This document shows, one piece after another, positions 13,181 through 13,720 of a DNA stretch of 13,720 bases; the first letter of the stretch is position 1, and each line of letters opens with the position of its first letter. The notes below the pieces were generated by a model. That model worked only from the letters and a program-made list of their open reading frames with translations, had not been told where the DNA came from and made no database searches. Origin of the DNA: Comamonadaceae bacterium (GTDB taxonomy: Bacteria; Pseudomonadota; Gammaproteobacteria; Burkholderiales; Burkholderiaceae_C). A program made the translations under genes and the position numbers. Location of the stretch: the NCBI GenBank assembly GCA_013298415.1, contig JAAFHN010000020.1:1-13720 (forward strand). Reading direction: 5' to 3'.

Positions 13181-13720
13181 ATTGCAGCAATGCCAATCCC
13201 GAGGCCCAGCAGGCCTACGCCCACCATGCCCCATTCAAGCCAGCGGCGTTTGGTGAGCAAGGCGATGGCCGCCAGTGCGATGGCCACTTGCAGCGCGGTG
13301 GTGGCTTGCGCCCAGCGGTGGTGTTCGTGGATTTGGACATCGCTTTGTTTTTCCCAATCCGTGGCATCTTTTTCAAGCTTCTCAGCTGCGGCCTTGATTT
13401 CGGATTTTTCTTTTTCGTAGCGATCTATCTTGGCTTGGTATTTTGATTTTTGATCTTCAGGCGATAAATCGCGTGACATTTCTGCAAGCGATTGCTTGGT
13501 GCTTTTGCTTTGAAAGTAATTCCACTGGTTGCTGGCTTCGGTCTTTTTGATGGCCGCGTTGTTTTTGTACAGGCCTGCATTGGCCATCGTGGCTCCGCCC
13601 ATGTATGAAAAAATCGCACCCACGGTGGCAATCACTGCGGTGAACATCGCGACTTGGCTAGTCAGGCTGCCGCCTCCAATGCCGTGGTGCTGTTCTTTTT
13701 CGCCATGACCATGCCCTCCA
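13168..13720 (-). CDS. DUF4337 membrane protein, 5' end cut by window
   Basis: Protein of unknown function resembling DUF4337. The ATG at 13647 is probably internal: the frame stays open to the right edge and reads GHGEKEQHH before TSQVAMFTAVIATVGAIF, a His/Gly-rich lead of the sort seen before the first membrane helix in this family. Visible parts are a first hydrophobic helix (FTAVIATVGAIFSYMGG), a segment with NNAAIKKTEASNQWNYFQSKS, a long charged helix likely to form a coiled coil (KYQAKIDRYEKEKSEIKAAAEKLEKD), and two C-terminal helices (TALQVAIALAAIALL and MVGVGLLGLGIGIAAML) separated by KRRWLEWG. The last four codons and the stop are supplied by repeat copy 3. It is followed by xthA, with only 44 bp between stop and start. 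Confidence 0.85.
   Translation of the reverse strand, partial: GGHGHGEKEQHHGIGGGSLTSQVAMFTAVIATVGAIFSYMGGATMANAGLYKNNAAIKKTEASNQWNYFQSKSTKQSLAEMSRDLSPEDQKSKYQAKIDRYEKEKSEIKAAAEKLEKDATDWEKQSDVQIHEHHRWAQATTALQVAIALAAIALLTKRRWLEWGMVGVGLLGLGIGIAAMLHI

Noticed and set aside
1..13720. A novel defence, secretion or biosynthetic gene cluster
   Set aside because: All long genes fall into housekeeping or common accessory families. No nuclease/helicase defence sets, toxin-antitoxin pairs, integrase or prophage genes were recognised.

Overview
This window is ordinary chromosomal DNA from a betaproteobacterium, very probably order Burkholderiales and most likely Comamonadaceae. The grounds are high GC content, densely packed genes, a BPSS1780-type membrane protein, a PhoX phosphatase, and the general look of the proteins. 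The placement rests on sequence character only, with no database comparison. No rRNA, tRNA, CRISPR array, transposase, toxin-antitoxin pair or defence cluster was seen. No intergenic gap exceeds 300 bp.

Layout, left to right. A 5'-truncated MOSC-domain protein (+) ends 13 bp from the convergent end of a large 7TM-DISM membrane sensor (-), whose GGDEF-type domain is degenerate. That sensor is divergent from ychF (+); the two probable ATG codons overlap on opposite strands. Bases 7807 down to 4026 hold a tight minus-strand run: xseB, ispA, thrB, a BPSS1780-family membrane protein and a Tat-exported FecR-domain protein. Its gaps are -2, 25, 71 and 30 bp, so it is probably one operon joining DNA repair, isoprenoid synthesis, threonine synthesis and two envelope proteins. 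Divergent from xseB is a plus-strand pair: a Rieske non-heme iron oxygenase alpha subunit and a DMT/EamA transporter. Converging on these is a minus-strand set: a DUF4337 membrane protein running off the right edge, xthA, and a PhoX-family phosphatase with a Tat signal and a possible lipobox.

The most unusual non-coding signal is a 43-bp intergenic element present three times (3956-3998, 10201-10243, 13138-13180), always in the same orientation. Each copy has a conserved 16-nt head, a variable 10-nt spacer, and a 17-nt hairpin-like tail of form GCT-N11-AGC at the same offset. Two copies lie in convergent gene junctions. The third overlaps the stop codon of the DUF4337 gene and touches the ribosome binding site of xthA. 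Several other junctions carry hairpins that span a stop codon.

Among proteins, the points worth a second look are the GEAEF in place of GGDEF, the 33-residue spacer with an extra CGH...H between the two Rieske half-sites, the FecR-domain protein without a visible sigma factor or TonB receptor, and the possible Tat lipoprotein form of PhoX.
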